Shown piece by piece: positions 53,403 through 61,410 of a DNA stretch of 64,000 nucleotides (position 1 is the first letter of the stretch; the number at the start of each line of letters is the position of its first letter). The DNA comes from Propionibacterium cyclohexanicum (GTDB lineage Bacteria > Actinomycetota > Actinomycetes > Propionibacteriales > Propionibacteriaceae). A program made the translations under genes and the position numbers. The stretch covers positions 1 through 64,000 of the forward strand of contig NZ_FOGZ01000002.1 in the NCBI RefSeq assembly GCF_900111365.1. The letters run 5' to 3'. Under the pieces are notes generated by a model. The model saw only the letters and a list, made by a program, of their open reading frames with translations. It ran no database searches and had not been told where the DNA came from.

Positions 53403-54860
53403 ATGAGTGCTGACACCCAGCTCGCTCCACCGGCTACCGGCCATAGTTCACGCCTCAAGGGCAATCAGCTCGGAACCACCCAGATCGTCTTCCTCGTCAT
53501 GGCGGCCGTGGCGCCGCTCACCGCGATGATCGTCGTCGCATCCATCGGCATGGCGCTCGGCAACGGCGGCGGCATGGTGGCATCGTTCATCGCCGTCATG
53601 CTCGTCATGATCTGCTTCGCAACCGGCTACGGCCAGATGTCCAGCAGCGTCGTGAACGCCGGAGGCTTCTACGCGTATACCGTGCGGGCGCTGGGCAGGC
53701 AGGCGGGCATGGCGTCCGGGCTCATCGCCCTGCTCGGCTACAACGGCTTCGTCATCGGCGCATTCGGCACCACCGGCTTCTACTTCCAGACGATTGTGGC
53801 GTCGCTGACCGGCATCGACATCCACTGGATGATCTGGGCCGTCGTGCTGGGTGTCATTGCCTTCCTCTTCACCCGCCAGGGCATCCAGTTCAGCACCAAG
53901 ATCCTCAGCATCTCGCTCGTGCTCGAGATGGCGATCCTGCTGGTCCTCGATGTCAAGATCCTCGCGACCACGGGATTCACGATCCACGCCTTCGATCCCT
54001 CGGTGATCACGTCCGGCTCGGTCGGGCTCGGCCTGCTCTTCGCGGCCAACGCCTTCGTCGGATTCGAGGCCACCAGCCTGTTCTCGGAGGAGGCACGCGA
54101 CCCCCACCGCACCATCAAGCGGGCCACTTTCGCCGCAATCCTCACCATCGGACTGTTCGCGGCCTTCACCACATGGGCGTTCGTGAGCGCACTCGGGGCA
54201 TCCTCAACGCAGTCGATCGCCGCCGAACACCTGGCGGCCGGTGACCTGGTGTTCACCATTTCCACCCACTATCTCGGCAGCGCCTTCACGACTGTCATGC
54301 AGTTGCTCCTTCTCGTGAGCCTGTTCGCTGCCCTTCTCGCGCTGCACAACTCGGCCACCCGGTATCTGTACGCCCTGGGGCGAGCCAGGGCACTGCCGAG
54401 CTGGCTCAGCCACACCCGCCCGGACAATGGGGCTCCCGTCCATGCATCGGCCACCCAGGTGGTTCTCTCCCTGGCAGTGCTGATGATCTTCGTCGTGGCC
54501 GGTGCCCAGCCCATGACCTCCGTCGTCCCGGCAATGACCGGCTTCGGGACGCTGGCCATCATCGCCCTCCAGCTGATCGCCGCAGTTGCCATCATCGTGT
54601 TCTTCCGGCGCCGCCACGACACCAGGCTGCTCACCACCCTCGTGATCCCCGGAATCGGCACTGTCGGGCTCGCCGTGATCCTCACGCTCGCCATTGCGAA
54701 CTTCGGCGTGATGGCCGGCTCCAACTCCCCTGTCGTGGCGGCACTACCCTGGCTTCTCCCGATCGTGGCCGTTGCCGGCGTGATCTATGCGCTGTTCCTC
54801 AAGGCACGTCGCCCTGCGGTCTACCTGGCCCTCGACGACGACATCGAGGCGCTCGCATGA
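53403..54860 (+). CDS. APC-superfamily amino acid permease
   Basis: This is 485 residues with ATG at 53403 behind GGAGGATTCC. Twelve helices are predicted. LGTTQIVFLVMAAVAPLTAM and the Gly-rich helix 1 are APC traits; NAGGFYAYTVRALGRQAGMA and FVGFEATSLFSEEARDPHRT are typical of the amino acid or ethanolamine/polyamine branch. The stop overlaps the kinase gene (ATGA), so it likely imports the substrate of the operon. An amino alcohol or hydroxy-amino acid is inferred. Confidence 0.88.
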   Translation: MSADTQLAPPATGHSSRLKGNQLGTTQIVFLVMAAVAPLTAMIVVASIGMALGNGGGMVASFIAVMLVMICFATGYGQMSSSVVNAGGFYAYTVRALGRQAGMASGLIALLGYNGFVIGAFGTTGFYFQTIVASLTGIDIHWMIWAVVLGVIAFLFTRQGIQFSTKILSISLVLEMAILLVLDVKILATTGFTIHAFDPSVITSGSVGLGLLFAANAFVGFEATSLFSEEARDPHRTIKRATFAAILTIGLFAAFTTWAFVSALGASSTQSIAAEHLAAGDLVFTISTHYLGSAFTTVMQLLLLVSLFAALLALHNSATRYLYALGRARALPSWLSHTRPDNGAPVHASATQVVLSLAVLMIFVVAGAQPMTSVVPAMTGFGTLAIIALQLIAAVAIIVFFRRRHDTRLLTTLVIPGIGTVGLAVILTLAIANFGVMAGSNSPVVAALPWLLPIVAVAGVIYALFLKARRPAVYLALDDDIEALA

Positions 54861-55927
54861 GCATCGCGACGCAGGCCTCGCAGCTGCCCACCTCCCCCGT
54901 CCGATTCGACATCGAACCCCAGCCCACCATCGCAGCACTCGTCCGAGCCGCCTGCCAGGCCTGGGGCCTGACCGATACGACCGCCGAATTCATCAAATAC
55001 CGGGAGAACTGGGTCTTCAAGCTCACCAGCGGTGGGGACCAGTTCGCACTGCGCATCCACCGCCCCGGCTACCAGAGCAGAGCATCCATCCAGTGCGAGA
55101 TGGCCATGCTCACCGCACTGGGCCGAGAGGGGCTCCCGGTTCCCCGCCCCCGGGCCAATGGCCGCGACGAACTGGTGCTCAGCCTGCGTGGGGATGACTC
55201 CCGCAGCTATCAGCTCGACATCCAGGAATGGATTGCCGACACCAAGCCGCTCGGCGAGGTCACACAGCTCTTCCTGGGCGGTCCGGTTCCCGAGCCCGCC
55301 ACCTTCGAGGCAATTGGGGAACTGGCTGGCCGGACCCACTCGGCGCTGGCTCGGGCCGTCGCCGAGGGCCGAGTCGACGCCACCGCACGCCCGAGCTGGG
55401 ACCGCGACGCCCTGGTGGGCCCCCATCCGCTGTGGGGAGATCCGCGGCGTCTGCTCGACGACGACGCCGACCGGCGGGTTATCGACCGGGCGATGAGGCG
55501 GATCTCGGAGCGACTGGAAGCACTGGGCCAGGGCGAGGAGGACTTCGGACTCATCCACGGCGATCTCACCCCGGAGAATCTGCTGGTCCGCGAGGGCTCG
55601 CTCATCCTCATCGATTTCGACGACGCCGGCACGGGCTGGCATCTGTTCGACCTCGCAACGGCAGTAGTGTTCCTCACGGCGAGGCCGGACTTCGTGCGCT
55701 ACGAGCAGGCCCTTCTGGGGGGCTATGAGAGGGTGCGTCCGCTCTCGCAGCAGGCACTGGCAAGCTGGCCCGACGTGCTGCTGGCACGGGCACTGACCTA
55801 TCTGGGCTGGGCAGCGGATCGCCGCGGTGACGAGGCGGCCGAATTCCTCCATGACCACTTCATGGCCCATGTCGTGCAGCGGGCACGCGACTATCTCTCG
55901 GTCCCCCAGGCTCAGCCGCGCGGCTGA
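54857..55927 (+). CDS. APH-fold small-molecule kinase
   Basis: This is 356 residues with ATG at 54857. ENWVFKLTSGGDQFALRIHR is the N-lobe sheet; LIHGDLTPENLLV (about 232-244) is the Brenner catalytic loop and LILIDFDDAG (about 249-258) the metal-binding Asp. This is the aminoglycoside-phosphotransferase/choline-kinase fold as used by hydroxylysine kinase and homoserine kinase II. With the downstream class III PLP enzyme it suggests phosphorylation of an amino alcohol or hydroxylysine-like substrate. Antibiotic resistance is unlikely given the operon. Confidence 0.82.
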   Translation: MSIATQASQLPTSPVRFDIEPQPTIAALVRAACQAWGLTDTTAEFIKYRENWVFKLTSGGDQFALRIHRPGYQSRASIQCEMAMLTALGREGLPVPRPRANGRDELVLSLRGDDSRSYQLDIQEWIADTKPLGEVTQLFLGGPVPEPATFEAIGELAGRTHSALARAVAEGRVDATARPSWDRDALVGPHPLWGDPRRLLDDDADRRVIDRAMRRISERLEALGQGEEDFGLIHGDLTPENLLVREGSLILIDFDDAGTGWHLFDLATAVVFLTARPDFVRYEQALLGGYERVRPLSQQALASWPDVLLARALTYLGWAADRRGDEAAEFLHDHFMAHVVQRARDYLSVPQAQPRG

Positions 55928-55988
55928 ACCGCCGATGGACCACGACATGGCAGCGACGATCGACGACAGACAAGACGAAGGACATCCC

Positions 55989-57350
55989 ATGACAGCAGTC
56001 GGGTACGCATCCAACGGACAGCCCCGCAAGGTGGAGGCACACAGCCAATTGCTGGGCCGGCGCATCGCCACCCTCGGCCCCTATTCGCCCCTGTTCTACC
56101 GCGAGCCCCTCGAGCTGGTGAGCGGTTCGGGTGTCTGGGTCAGCGACCGGCAGGGCCAGCGCTATCTGGACGCCTACAACAACGTGCCGCACGTCGGGCA
56201 CAGCAATCCGCGTGTCCGTGAGGCCGTTGCGAAGGCGCTGGGAACCATCAACATCAACAGCCGCTATCTCACCGAGCAGCCGATCGCCTACGCCGAGCGC
56301 CTGCTCGCCACCTTCGCACCGCAGCTGGACCGCGTCATGTTCACCAACAGCGGCTCCGAGTCCAACGAGCTGGCGCTGCGCATCGCGCGCCAGCACACCG
56401 CAAGCGACGGCGTGCTCATCTCCGACTTCTCCTATCACGGCAATACGACCTCCCTTGCCCAGATGACCACCGGTCTGCAGGTGGCCGAGCCGCTGGGCGA
56501 TCACGTCCGTCCCATCCGCATCCCCGACGTCCCCCAGGACGCCTCCGCCCAGGAGACTGCCTCGCTGGTGAGCAGCGCGCTCGCCGAGGTCGACCGGGCC
56601 ATCGATCTGCTCACTGCCCGGGGACACCGCCTCTCGGCGGTGCTGCTCGACCCCTCCTTCTCCACCGAGGGCCTGCCCCGGGTCCCGGTGAGCTATCTGC
56701 GCGGCCTCGTCGAGCGCGTGCACAAGGCGGGTGGCCTGTACATCGCCGACGAGGTCCAGTCGGGCTTCGGGCGGCTGGGCTCATGGATGTGGGGCCACCA
56801 GCGCTTCGGTGTCGACCCCGATCTCGTGACACTCGGCAAGCCGATGGGCAATGGCATCCCCATCGGGGCCGTCGTCCTGCCGGACGGGCTGCTGGAAGAA
56901 TTCGGATCGCGTAATCAGTACTTCAACACCTTCGCCACCACTGCGGTTCCCTCATCGGCTGCACAGGCTGTGCTGGACGTCATGGCGGACGAGCAGCTCG
57001 CGGCACGCGCCGAGCAGATCGGACGTGCGCTGCGCGAGGATCTCACCGGCTACGCGCTGACCGATCCATTCGTCTCCGATGTACGCGGACAGGGCCTGTA
57101 CCTCGGCATCGAGTTGACGGTGGCCGGGGAGCCCGCCCCGGCACTGGCCGGGTGGCTCAGCGAGGCCTTGCGGGAACGCGGTGTGCTGGCAAGCCGGATC
57201 GGGCGCCACGACAACGTCATGAAGGTGCGCCCGCCGCTGGTCTTCGGTTCCCAGGATGCCCGCACCCTGGCCTCGGCACTCGAGGACGCCCTCGCCGAGG
57301 CAGCCCAGGGCGAGTGGGCGCGGCATGCCGCGGTCGGGGGGAGGGCCTAG
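55989..57350 (+). CDS. Class III PLP enzyme, probable phospho-lyase
   Basis: This is 453 residues. I choose ATG 55989 behind AAGGA; ATG 55935 lacks a ribosome site. VWVSDRQGQRYLDAYNNVPH VGH, INSRYLTEQPIAYAERLLAT and VMFTNSGSESNELALRIAR match the group that includes ethanolamine-phosphate and phosphohydroxylysine phospho-lyases more than classical aminotransferases. IADEVQSGFGRLG and TLGKPMGNGIPIGAVV place the PLP Lys at about 284. It would release ammonia, phosphate and an aldehyde. An ordinary aminotransferase role remains possible. Confidence 0.82.
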   Translation: MTAVGYASNGQPRKVEAHSQLLGRRIATLGPYSPLFYREPLELVSGSGVWVSDRQGQRYLDAYNNVPHVGHSNPRVREAVAKALGTININSRYLTEQPIAYAERLLATFAPQLDRVMFTNSGSESNELALRIARQHTASDGVLISDFSYHGNTTSLAQMTTGLQVAEPLGDHVRPIRIPDVPQDASAQETASLVSSALAEVDRAIDLLTARGHRLSAVLLDPSFSTEGLPRVPVSYLRGLVERVHKAGGLYIADEVQSGFGRLGSWMWGHQRFGVDPDLVTLGKPMGNGIPIGAVVLPDGLLEEFGSRNQYFNTFATTAVPSSAAQAVLDVMADEQLAARAEQIGRALREDLTGYALTDPFVSDVRGQGLYLGIELTVAGEPAPALAGWLSEALRERGVLASRIGRHDNVMKVRPPLVFGSQDARTLASALEDALAEAAQGEWARHAAVGGRA

Positions 57351-58109
57351 GTGACCACGCTGGGCATCGCGGGCAAGCGCCTGCTCGTCACCGGCGGGGC
57401 CTCCGGCATCGGCCTGGGCGTGGTCCGCCTCGCGCTGGCCGAGAAGGCCCAGGTCGGGGTCATCACCCGCCGCCAGTCCTCCGTCGAGGCCCTGCGCGAT
57501 GCGACGGGACACGATCCGGCATGCGTAGCAGTGCGCGGCGACGTCACGGACCCGACGCAGCTGCGCAACGCGGTCGATGAGCTGGCCCAGCAGATGGGCG
57601 GAGTCGACATCGTCGTCACCTGCGCGGGCGTCGACGGGGTATTCGGCAACAGCGTGGAAGGCGTGAGCCCCGGCGAGTTCCGCGAGGTGCTCGACACCAA
57701 TGTGGTGGGAACCTTCGCGACGGTACAGGCCGCGCTGCCGTACCTCCGCCGCTCGCTGGCGCCCTGCGCGGTGCTCATCGGCTCGGACTCCGGATTCGTG
57801 TCCGCCCCGGGCATGGTGCCCTACATTGCCTCGAAGGGCGCGGTCCGCCAGCTCACCCAGGCCCTCAGTCTCGAGCTGTTCGGCGACATGATCCGGGTCA
57901 ACTCCGTCTGTCCCTCGGTGGTAGACACTCCGATGGCCCGCCGTGATCTCGGGATCGATTCCTTCGACGAGGTGGGCTATCCGGTCCAGACCGTCGACGA
58001 AGTGACCTGGACCGTACTCATGCTCGCCTCACCGCGCTCCCGCGCGGTCAATGGGGTGTCCCTGCTCAGCGATTTCGGATACTCGGGCCGCTCGAGCTTC
58101 CCCGCCTGA
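57351..58109 (+). CDS. Short-chain dehydrogenase/reductase
   Basis: This is 252 residues from GTG 57351, directly after the preceding TAG. LLVTGGASGIGLGVVRLALA is the cofactor loop, CAGVDG the NNAG-like box and YIASK (about 158-162) the catalytic Tyr-Lys, with Ser in GSDSGF. The absence of a basic residue right after the Gly-rich loop but TRRQSS later suits NADP(H) or NAD(H). It may reduce or oxidise the aldehyde made by the upstream enzyme. Confidence 0.88.
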   Translation: MTTLGIAGKRLLVTGGASGIGLGVVRLALAEKAQVGVITRRQSSVEALRDATGHDPACVAVRGDVTDPTQLRNAVDELAQQMGGVDIVVTCAGVDGVFGNSVEGVSPGEFREVLDTNVVGTFATVQAALPYLRRSLAPCAVLIGSDSGFVSAPGMVPYIASKGAVRQLTQALSLELFGDMIRVNSVCPSVVDTPMARRDLGIDSFDEVGYPVQTVDEVTWTVLMLASPRSRAVNGVSLLSDFGYSGRSSFPA

Positions 58110-58126
58110 GGACCGCCTGGCGCGGA

Positions 58127-58765
58127 CTAGCGTCCCGCAGTGGCGGTGAGCGCCCCGACGAGCCAGCCGAACGCCTCGAGGGATTCCTCGCCGTCGAGTT
58201 CGCCGCGAGCAATGGCCATCCCCGATTCACGCAACGCACCGACGAGCATGCGAGCGATGGCACGAACCGGAGCCGATGAGTCGAGCTCACCGGCTCGCAC
58301 TGCATTGTCGAGAGAGCCCACGAAGACCTGGAGGGTCGCCTCCGAGCCACCGCCCGTGGCGCCGGAAGCAGCCACGAGCCGGGGGCCGACCAGATTGTAG
58401 AAGGTGCCGACCCGGGGCTGTGCGGAGACTGCGAAGAACTCCCTCGCCCAGGTCATGAGCACCTCGCGCCAGGGGGTGGCCGGGCTGACGAGCGACTGGC
58501 AGCGCTGCGTCAGATCCCGGCCAATGCTCCGGTAGGTCTCGGAGATGATGGCGTCCAGACCGTCGGGGAACCGCGCGTAAACCGTGGCCCGCGCCATGTG
58601 CGCCATCTCGGCGAGCCGGTCGATACTGACCGCCTGGGGACCCGACTCGGCGATGATCTCCAGTGCGGCGCCGATGATGTCCGCCCGGCCCTGCTCCTGC
58701 TGCCGTTCACGCAGCGACAGCGTCTGTTTCGGCACCCGCTCACTCCTCGTATTGCCCAGGTCCAT
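58127..58765 (-). CDS. TetR-family transcriptional regulator
   Basis: This is 212 residues with ATG at 58765. DIIGAALEIIAESGPQAVSI then DRLAEMAHMARATVYARFPD is the HTH. The C-terminal domain TFYNLVGPRLVAASGATGGG, LDNAVRAGELDSSAPVRAIA is of the TetR_C_34-like sort. It converges on the SDR gene and is divergent from the metallophosphoesterase, so either could be its target. Confidence 0.87.
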   Translation of the reverse strand: MDLGNTRSERVPKQTLSLRERQQEQGRADIIGAALEIIAESGPQAVSIDRLAEMAHMARATVYARFPDGLDAIISETYRSIGRDLTQRCQSLVSPATPWREVLMTWAREFFAVSAQPRVGTFYNLVGPRLVAASGATGGGSEATLQVFVGSLDNAVRAGELDSSAPVRAIARMLVGALRESGMAIARGELDGEESLEAFGWLVGALTATAGR

Positions 58766-59018
58766 TGCCCTGCCCGATCCGGCCAGGCGCATCTCTCGTC
58801 GGTCCCGCGTGCACCGCCGACACGCTGGTGCGTACCGGCGCACGGTTGGCAGCCAGACTAGCCGCTCGCCGCCCGATGGATTCGCGCGCCACGCGGTGAA
58901 CCCAGTGCAAGCGGCCCCCAGCAGCGCTGAGCAAGCCCTCGGAGGGCTCTGGGAGAAGGCCTCGTCGCTGACCGATAGCCTCTCGACTGGCACCTCACCC
59001 CACCGGAAGGAAGACAAG

Positions 59019-59978
59019 ATGGAAAGCCTGCACATCCTCCAGCTCAGTGACACCCATCTGCGAGGTGAGCGCCTGCCGGGCACTCCTGACCCCGATGCTC
59101 TGTGGCGCCGCGCGCTCGAAGCGCTGGACACCCTAGGCGAACTCGACCTCATCGTCCTGAGCGGCGATCTGTCGGACGACGGCTCGATCGCCTCCTACGG
59201 ACACCTGCGCACCACGATCACCCAGTTCGCGGCGCGCCATGGGGATGCCGCGCTGGTCTGGGTGCCCGGCAACCACGACAGCCGCCCGGGATTCCGGGCA
59301 GTGCTGGGCCCCGGACTCAGCAGGGCAGCGGTAGCGGCCGGCGCCGACGAGCGCCCGGTGTTCAGCGCCCGGACGATCCACGGCTTCCGAATCATCGGCC
59401 TGGACAGCTCCGTCCCCGGACGCAGCCATGGGCTCGTCGATGACGAGCAGCTCGCATGGCTGCGCGATCTCCTGTCGGTGGACTGCGGCGCAGGCAGCGT
59501 TGTCGTTGTCCACCATCCCCCGGTGGCTCCCGTCACACCGCTCCACCAGGGCATCGGGCTCATCAACACCGAGCGCCTGGCGGACGTGCTCGCCGACTCC
59601 GATGTCCGCCTGGTCCTCTCGGGCCATTATCACCACGCACTGATCGACTCGATCCCGGGGCGGGACGGCGCAATCCCGGTCGTCGTGGCACCCGGGATCA
59701 TCAATCACAATCAGGTCCTGGCACCGCGCGGTCACGAGCTCGCCTCGGCGGCCAGCGGAGCCACTCTCGTCGAGTTGACCACCGACCCTGGCAGCTCGGC
59801 GCTCGACCAGCCGTCCGCGGGCCGCGCACTGCCGGCGAGGGTCCGTGTCATCCCCGTGACTCTCAGCCCCGAGCCGCAGCTGTCGCTGCTCGACCCCGAT
59901 GCCGTCTTGGCGCTCGCCGGGCGCATCGACGCCTCCGAGCAGGAGCGGCGAGCCGCGCGTGGCACAGCCAGCCGCTGA
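59019..59978 (+). CDS. CpdA-like metallophosphoesterase
   Basis: This is 319 residues with ATG at 59019 behind GGAAGG. Metal-site motifs are ILQLSDTHL (D-x-H), VLSGDLSDDG, VWVPGNHDSRPGF and VVHH then LSGHYHH. This is the class III nucleotide phosphodiesterase/CpdA arrangement. Cyclic nucleotide, glycerophosphodiester or another phosphoester substrate is possible; presence beside a phosphonate importer and a phospho-lyase operon may point to organophosphate use. Confidence 0.85.
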   Translation: MESLHILQLSDTHLRGERLPGTPDPDALWRRALEALDTLGELDLIVLSGDLSDDGSIASYGHLRTTITQFAARHGDAALVWVPGNHDSRPGFRAVLGPGLSRAAVAAGADERPVFSARTIHGFRIIGLDSSVPGRSHGLVDDEQLAWLRDLLSVDCGAGSVVVVHHPPVAPVTPLHQGIGLINTERLADVLADSDVRLVLSGHYHHALIDSIPGRDGAIPVVVAPGIINHNQVLAPRGHELASAASGATLVELTTDPGSSALDQPSAGRALPARVRVIPVTLSPEPQLSLLDPDAVLALAGRIDASEQERRAARGTASR

Positions 59979-60108
59979 GCCAGGGGCGCTGAGATGCGGA
60001 TATCATCGCCACTGGCGGGACCAGCACCGAGTCACGGCAGGGACGGCGTGGCCCACGGGCTTCGCCCCACCGCCAGATACCCATCGACGACGATGTAGGA
60101 GCGGACCC

Positions 60109-60597
60109 ATGGATCCCAGCGGACGCCTCGAGGATGACCGGAGCACTCTGGTGCTGCACCGCAGCGTGGCAGCGACGCAGCGTGAGATCTGGGCCTGCCT
60201 CACCCGCCCGAAGCTGCTCGCGAAATGGTACGGATCCTGGACCGGCAGCCCGCGCGATGGATTCGTCACCGTCCAGATGTCCCAGGAGCAGGGCAGCCCG
60301 CCGGTACGCCACCGTATCCTCACCGCCCAGCCGCCCACCGTGCTGACGGTCTGCTCCGACACCGGCAACGAGGAATGGCTGCTGAACGTCCGGCTGTCCC
60401 ACGACCACGGCCGTACCCAGATCACCCTGCGCCAGGAGTCCTTCGATCCCGAATCTTTACCCTCGATAGCCCCCGGCTGGGAGTGGTATCTGGACCGGCT
60501 GGTGGCAACCCTGCTCGATACCACCGTGCCCACCTTGGACGACTTCGAACGGGACTATCTCACGCTCGCGGATGCCTATCTCGCGATGATCGAATGA
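60109..60597 (+). CDS. SRPBCC/AHSA1-like protein
   Basis: This is 162 residues with ATG at 60109 behind AGGAGCGG. TLVLHRSVAATQREIWACLT RPKLLAKWYGSW is the opening of the AHSA1/START-like fold. GFVTVQMSQ, LLNVRLSHDHGRTQITLRQE and PGWEWYLDRLVA complete it. It is a small-molecule-binding cytoplasmic protein with no known ligand. Confidence 0.85.
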   Translation: MDPSGRLEDDRSTLVLHRSVAATQREIWACLTRPKLLAKWYGSWTGSPRDGFVTVQMSQEQGSPPVRHRILTAQPPTVLTVCSDTGNEEWLLNVRLSHDHGRTQITLRQESFDPESLPSIAPGWEWYLDRLVATLLDTTVPTLDDFERDYLTLADAYLAMIE

Positions 60598-60616
60598 AAC
60601 CCGCCGCCAGGGCAGC

Positions 60617-61246
60617 TCAGGCGATCGCCTGCCCGGACCCACGACGCCCGCTCCCGCCGCCGGGAAGCTCTCGGCCCAGCCGCAGCGCACGCTCCAGATC
60701 CTCCTTGGCCCGACCGGCCCAGCCCTCGGCGTCGCGGCGGACTGCTCCGCCAAACACATGGAAGCTGGAGACGGCTGCCCGGTCGAAGATCCGGTCGGCG
60801 AGCATCACCGTGCGCATCGCGGGGCCACGGCCGGTCTCGTCGAGCCAGGCCTCGGTGTTCCCGGCGGTGCACATGACGAGGGCAGAACGCGCCTTCACGA
60901 GTGTCCCGGGGTGGTAGGCCCATCCGGCGGTCCAGACCCGATCGAACCAGCCCTTGAGGATGGCGGGGCAGTCGGTCCACCAGACCGGGTAGATGAAGCA
61001 CCACACATCCGCGGCGTCGAGCTTGGCCTGTTCGGCGCGCACATCATCGGCTACCGAGATCCCCTTACCGCCGCCGGATTCGCGCTCGTACTCGTCCGCT
61101 GACATCACCGGGTTGAAACCCATCGCGTACAGGTCAGACACCGTGTGCCGGTGGCCCGCGGCGTCGAGGCCGGCGACGAAGGCCTCGAGCAGCGCGTGGC
61201 TGAACGAATGGACGCTGGGATGGGCATAGACGATGTGGACGTCCAT
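60617..61246 (-). CDS. NAD(P)H quinone reductase, flavodoxin fold
   Basis: This is 209 residues with ATG at 61246 behind GAGGAG. HIVYAHPSVHSFSHALLEAF and VSDLYAMGFNPVMS open the Kef-linked/NQO1-like fold; CFIYPVWWTDCPAILKGWFD RVW and CTAGNTEAWL are FMN and quinone site pieces. It reduces quinones by two electrons. A DtxR-like box lies about 125 bases upstream, so iron control is possible. Confidence 0.88.
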   Translation of the reverse strand: MDVHIVYAHPSVHSFSHALLEAFVAGLDAAGHRHTVSDLYAMGFNPVMSADEYERESGGGKGISVADDVRAEQAKLDAADVWCFIYPVWWTDCPAILKGWFDRVWTAGWAYHPGTLVKARSALVMCTAGNTEAWLDETGRGPAMRTVMLADRIFDRAAVSSFHVFGGAVRRDAEGWAGRAKEDLERALRLGRELPGGGSGRRGSGQAIA

Positions 61247-61311
61247 GAAAACTCCTCGCCTTGGGGGCTGCGCCTGTTCGCGCAGCGGCCTCGCGTCACG
61301 CCGCACAGCAA

Positions 61312-61342
61312 GAGCGCCCCCGGCGCGGGGCCGGAGGCGCTC
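61312..61342 (-). terminator. GC-rich hairpin after the P-type ATPase
   Basis: GAGCGCC (61312-61318) pairs with GGCGCTC (61336-61342), extended by CCGGC/GCCGG. On the minus strand it follows the ATPase stop by about 70 bases and is followed by TTGCTG, only a weak T-tract. Confidence 0.45.
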
Positions 61343-61370
61343 AACTCTGGGTCGTGGCAACCCGTCAGAA

Positions 61371-61386
61371 CTTAGGTTACCCTAAG
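61371..61386. promoter_or_regulatory. DtxR/IdeR-like iron box
   Basis: CTTAGGTTACCCTAAG is a palindrome with 6-base arms. Aligned to the general consensus TTAGGTTAGSCTAACCTAA, 14 of 19 positions agree. It lies upstream of the quinone reductase start and downstream of the ATPase stop. Confidence 0.5.
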
Positions 61387-61410
61387 CTCCCCCTGCGGGA
61401 CAGCCCTCGG

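Noticed and set aside
54857-55927. Kinase gene as an aminoglycoside resistance gene
   Set aside because: It has the APH fold, but the operon with an amino acid permease, PLP enzyme and SDR points to metabolism.
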